7,436 bases of DNA from an uncultured Clostridia bacterium (GTDB lineage Bacteria; Bacillota; Clostridia; Christensenellales; Borkfalkiaceae), in the NCBI GenBank assembly GCA_946624395.1, contig CAMORY010000071.1:1-7436 (forward strand), read 5' to 3'. The notes beneath the pieces were generated by a model. It made no database searches and was not told the DNA's origin. It saw only the letters and a list, made by a program, of their open reading frames with translations. Within the stretch, counting starts at the first letter, position 1. Each line of letters opens with the position of its first letter. Both the position numbers and the translations under genes were made by a program. This document shows, piece after piece, positions 5,141 through 7,436 of the stretch.

Positions 5141-6370
5141 TTACGCTATTTCTTTTTTGATTATCTGCGGTTTTTCGCCACGCTCTACAACGTTTTCGTC
5201 AACTATGATTTTAGCCACGTTCTCTTCCGATGGCAAATCGTACATTGTGTCTATCATAAGATTTTCAAATATCGTACGAAGTCCCCTTGCGCCCGTCTTA
5301 AGTGCGATAGCGCGGCGCGCGACGGCGTTTATCGCCCCGTCGGTGATTTCAAGTTCCACGTTGTCAAGCCCTATCAAGCGCTTATACTGCTTTACTATGG
5401 CGTTTTTCGGCTTGGTCATTATATTGACAAGCGCCGCTTCGTCCAACGCGTGAAGACCTACGGTTATCGGTACTCTGCCCACAAATTCTGGAATAAGACC
5501 GTATTTTATAAGGTCCTGCGGGCTTACGTCCCGCGTTATGTCGACGGTCTTTTCGCCCGTCTTATCTACGCAGCCGCCAAAGCCTAAAGACGCGTTTTCC
5601 TTTCTCTTTGCTATTATATCCGAAAGTCCTACGAACGCCCCGCCGCAAATAAACAGAATATTAGTCGTATCTATACGCAAGCACTCCTGCTGGGGGTGTT
5701 TTCTGCCGCCCTGCGGGGGCACGTTTGCCACGGTACTTTCTATTATTTTAAGTAGCGCCTGTTGCACGCCTTCGCCCGAAACGTCGCGAGTTATCGAAAC
5801 GTTTTCGCCCTTTCTCGCAATCTTATCTATTTCGTCGATATAAATTATACCTTTCTGCGCTCTTTCGATATCATAATCGGCGTTCTGGATAAGTTTAAGC
5901 AGAATATTTTCTACGTCTTCGCCGACGTAGCCCGCTTCGGTTAAAGTAGTCGCGTCCGCAACGGCAAAAGGCACGTCGAGAATTTTGGCGAGCGTTTTGG
6001 CAAGCAAGGTTTTACCGCTTCCGGTAGGACCTAAAAGCAGTATATTACTCTTGTCGAGTTCGGCTTCCGTATCGTTCTTTTCCACGCCTATGCGCTTATA
6101 ATGGTTGTATACGGCCACCGATAAAACCTTTTTCGCTTCTTCCTGCCCGATAACATACTCGTCAAGTTTAGCCTTGATTTCCGCGGGTTTTAAAAGCGTT
6201 ATGCCCTGTTCCTTTTCTTCACGAACTTCGCCTTCTTTAAGCACTTCACGGCAGACTTCTATACACTCGTTGCAAATGTATATGCCGCTGGGTCCCGCTA
6301 TAAGGCGGTTTACGAGTTCTTTGGGTTTACCGCAGAAAGAACAGAATAATTGCTCGTTGTCGTTCTTCAT
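5141..6370 (-). CDS. clpX: ATP-dependent Clp protease, unfoldase subunit ClpX
   Basis: ClpX is a hexameric AAA+ unfoldase that recognises tagged substrates and feeds them into the ClpP chamber in the cytosol. The 409-aa protein is of normal length and complete. It has the N-terminal C4 zinc domain (C10, C13, C33, C36), Walker A GPTGSGKT (114-121), pore-1 loop GYVG (147-150), Walker B IIYIDE (175-180), the RKH loop (223-225), a ClpP-docking loop read as LGF (262-264), EFVGRVP with the Arg finger (295-301), and sensor 2 GARGLR (360-365). The docking tripeptide is LGF where IGF is most common; this is a conservative change. The start has GGAG only 4 nt upstream. It follows clpP by 13 bp, in the usual tig-clpP-clpX order, and ends at an intrinsic terminator with no lon gene behind it. 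Confidence 0.98.
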   Translation of the reverse strand: MKNDNEQLFCSFCGKPKELVNRLIAGPSGIYICNECIEVCREVLKEGEVREEKEQGITLLKPAEIKAKLDEYVIGQEEAKKVLSVAVYNHYKRIGVEKNDTEAELDKSNILLLGPTGSGKTLLAKTLAKILDVPFAVADATTLTEAGYVGEDVENILLKLIQNADYDIERAQKGIIYIDEIDKIARKGENVSITRDVSGEGVQQALLKIIESTVANVPPQGGRKHPQQECLRIDTTNILFICGGAFVGLSDIIAKRKENASLGFGGCVDKTGEKTVDITRDVSPQDLIKYGLIPEFVGRVPITVGLHALDEAALVNIMTKPKNAIVKQYKRLIGLDNVELEITDGAINAVARRAIALKTGARGLRTIFENLMIDTMYDLPSEENVAKIIVDENVVERGEKPQIIKKEIA

Positions 6371-6383
6371 AATTCTCCGTTTT

Positions 6384-6977
6384 TTACGGGCGTTTTACGA
6401 AAATTTCGTCGATAAGCCCGTATTCTTTTGCCTCTTCAGCGGACAGATAATTGTCCCTGTCCGTGTCTTTTTCGATAATTTCGTAAGGTTTATTGCAGTT
6501 GGCGGCAAGGATACTGTTTAAGCGGTGCTTGGTCTTTATAATATGGTCGGCTTGAATTTTTATATCGCTCGCCTGCCCCTGTGCGCCGCCTAAAGGCTGG
6601 TGTATCATTATTTCGCTGTTAGGAAGAGAATAACGCTTGCCTTTAGCGCCGCTTGATAAAAGGAACGCGCCCATAGAAGCCGCAAGACCTATACAAATGG
6701 TGCTTACGTCGCACTTGATATAATTCATAGTGTCGTATATGGCAAGCCCTGCCGAAACGCTGCCGCCGGGGCTGTTAATATAAAGACTTATATCTTTATT
6801 CGGGTCTTTGCCTTCCAAAAAGATAAGTTGCGCCACGACGGAATCCGCAACCGCGTCGTTGATTTCGCCCGTTAAAAATATAATCCTGTCTTCTAAAAGT
6901 CTGGAATATATGTCATAACTTCTTTCGCCCTTACCCGTGTTTTCGATAACGTAAGGAACGACCGTGTTCTTTATCAT
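6384..6977 (-). CDS. clpP: ATP-dependent Clp protease, proteolytic subunit ClpP
   Basis: ClpP is the serine peptidase of the ClpXP/ClpAP/ClpCP machines, a tetradecameric barrel of two heptamers in the cytosol. The 197-aa length is typical. The catalytic triad is intact: S101 in GLAASMGAF, H126 in EIMIHQP and D175 in DTDRD, with the same spacing as in E. coli ClpP. The oxyanion/substrate segment INSPGGSV (67-74) and the handle region GGAQGQASDI (130-139) are present. The N-terminus MIKNTVVPYVIENTGKGERSYD resembles other ClpP precursors with a short propeptide before VPYVIE. AAGGGG (6987-6992 on the + strand as CCCCTT) lies 9 nt before the ATG. It sits 25 bp after tig and 13 bp before clpX, so the genes are likely one transcript; no internal promoter or heat-shock (CtsR-type) operator is seen in these gaps. 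Confidence 0.98.
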   Translation of the reverse strand: MIKNTVVPYVIENTGKGERSYDIYSRLLEDRIIFLTGEINDAVADSVVAQLIFLEGKDPNKDISLYINSPGGSVSAGLAIYDTMNYIKCDVSTICIGLAASMGAFLLSSGAKGKRYSLPNSEIMIHQPLGGAQGQASDIKIQADHIIKTKHRLNSILAANCNKPYEIIEKDTDRDNYLSAEEAKEYGLIDEIFVKRP

Positions 6978-7002
6978 TATATTCTACCCCTTAAAACCTA
7001 AT

Positions 7003-7436
7003 TTATTCGATAACGTTGTCTTTCTTTAAAGTATCGAAAAGTTTTTTGATTATTATGTCGTTTTTGATATAGTCGAGTTGTCTTGCCTGCATATTTTTCT
7101 TAACGTCGGGAGCGGGCTTATTTTGCGCTTTCGCCATTTCGGCAATTCTATTTTCCACGTCTTCGTCGGTCGCGTCTATCTTCTCTTCCGAAATCACCTT
7201 TTCGATAACGAGTTGAGATTTGACGATTTCTTTAGCCTGCGGCTCGTACTCTTTTCTGTATTCTTCCATCGTCTTGCCTAAATACTTAAGATAATCGGCA
7301 AGTTTAAGCCCCTGATAGGACATACGGTATTCCATTTCCTGAACCATACGGTCTACCTGATTAGATATAAGCGCGTCGGGAATTTCAACCGTAGCGTTTT
7401 CGGAAATCTTCTTGACTATTTCGTCTTCGAGTTCAC
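7003..7436 (-). CDS. tig: Trigger factor, C-terminal part; gene start outside window
   Basis: These are the last 143 residues of trigger factor, the ribosome-associated chaperone that meets nascent chains at the tunnel exit. The frame is open to the window edge; the Met codon at 7345-7347 is internal. The visible part is the helical C-terminal chaperone domain: ATVEIPDALISNQVDRMVQE, then YRMSYQGLKLADYLKYLGKT and EYRKEYEPQAKEIVKSQLV, followed by ATDEDVENRIAEMA, all characteristic of Tig. The N-terminal ribosome-binding and peptidyl-prolyl isomerase domains lie beyond the edge. It heads the tig-clpP-clpX order, and the stop is 25 bp before clpP. Confidence 0.95.
   Translation of the reverse strand, partial: ELEDEIVKKISENATVEIPDALISNQVDRMVQEMEYRMSYQGLKLADYLKYLGKTMEEYRKEYEPQAKEIVKSQLVIEKVISEEKIDATDEDVENRIAEMAKAQNKPAPDVKKNMQARQLDYIKNDIIIKKLFDTLKKDNVIE

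Noticed and set aside
5157..6521. Several open frames on the + strand opposite clpX and clpP.
   Set aside because: They are antisense shadows of two unmistakable genes, with low-complexity Ser/Phe-rich products and no ribosome sites.

Overview
The window looks like a chromosomal segment of a Gram-positive, Clostridia-type member of the Bacillota (inferred). The support is moderate GC with A-rich, strong Shine-Dalgarno sites, near-consensus sigma-A promoters, a tRNA with encoded CCA, a short Sec/SPII lipoprotein, and a tig-clpP-clpX cluster ending in an intrinsic terminator. No marker fixes the genus.

Left part (1-3976, all + strand) is a sugar-nucleotide and glycosylation cluster: the C-terminal part of a GT4 glycosyltransferase cut by the window edge, a GHMP-family heptose 7-phosphate kinase (HddA type), a two-domain protein joining a sugar-1-phosphate nucleotidyltransferase (HddC-like) to a HAD-IIIA heptose-bisphosphate phosphatase (GmhB-like), and a classical short-chain dehydrogenase. 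The first three genes are tightly coupled (2-bp gap, then a 16-bp overlap with a TTG start). Together kinase, phosphatase and nucleotidyltransferase cover three of the four known steps to GDP-D-glycero-alpha-D-manno-heptose. The isomerase GmhA is not in view and could lie upstream. The likely product is an activated heptose for a surface glycan, which the neighbouring glycosyltransferase may use. The dehydrogenase follows after 67 bp and its substrate is unknown.

Middle part (3977-5140) is mostly non-coding. A string of hairpins ending in an intrinsic terminator (to about 4124) follows the dehydrogenase. Next come a clear promoter, tRNA-Ser(UGA), and a terminator whose stem includes the tRNA CCA. 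A GC-rich, hairpin-rich element follows, then an AT-rich lipoprotein gene of unknown function with its own extended -10 promoter. A second terminator core ends the interval. The two terminator cores are 31-bp identical in inverted orientation, so they bracket the hairpin element and lipoprotein gene.

Right part (5141-7436, all - strand) is the housekeeping protein quality-control cluster trigger factor (partial), clpP, clpX, reading leftward and converging on the lipoprotein gene. It is complete for ClpX and ClpP, with catalytic residues intact.

Nothing here amounts to a clearly new molecular system. The best candidates for a second look are the bracketed lipoprotein/hairpin interval and the kinase plus fused phosphatase-nucleotidyltransferase pair.
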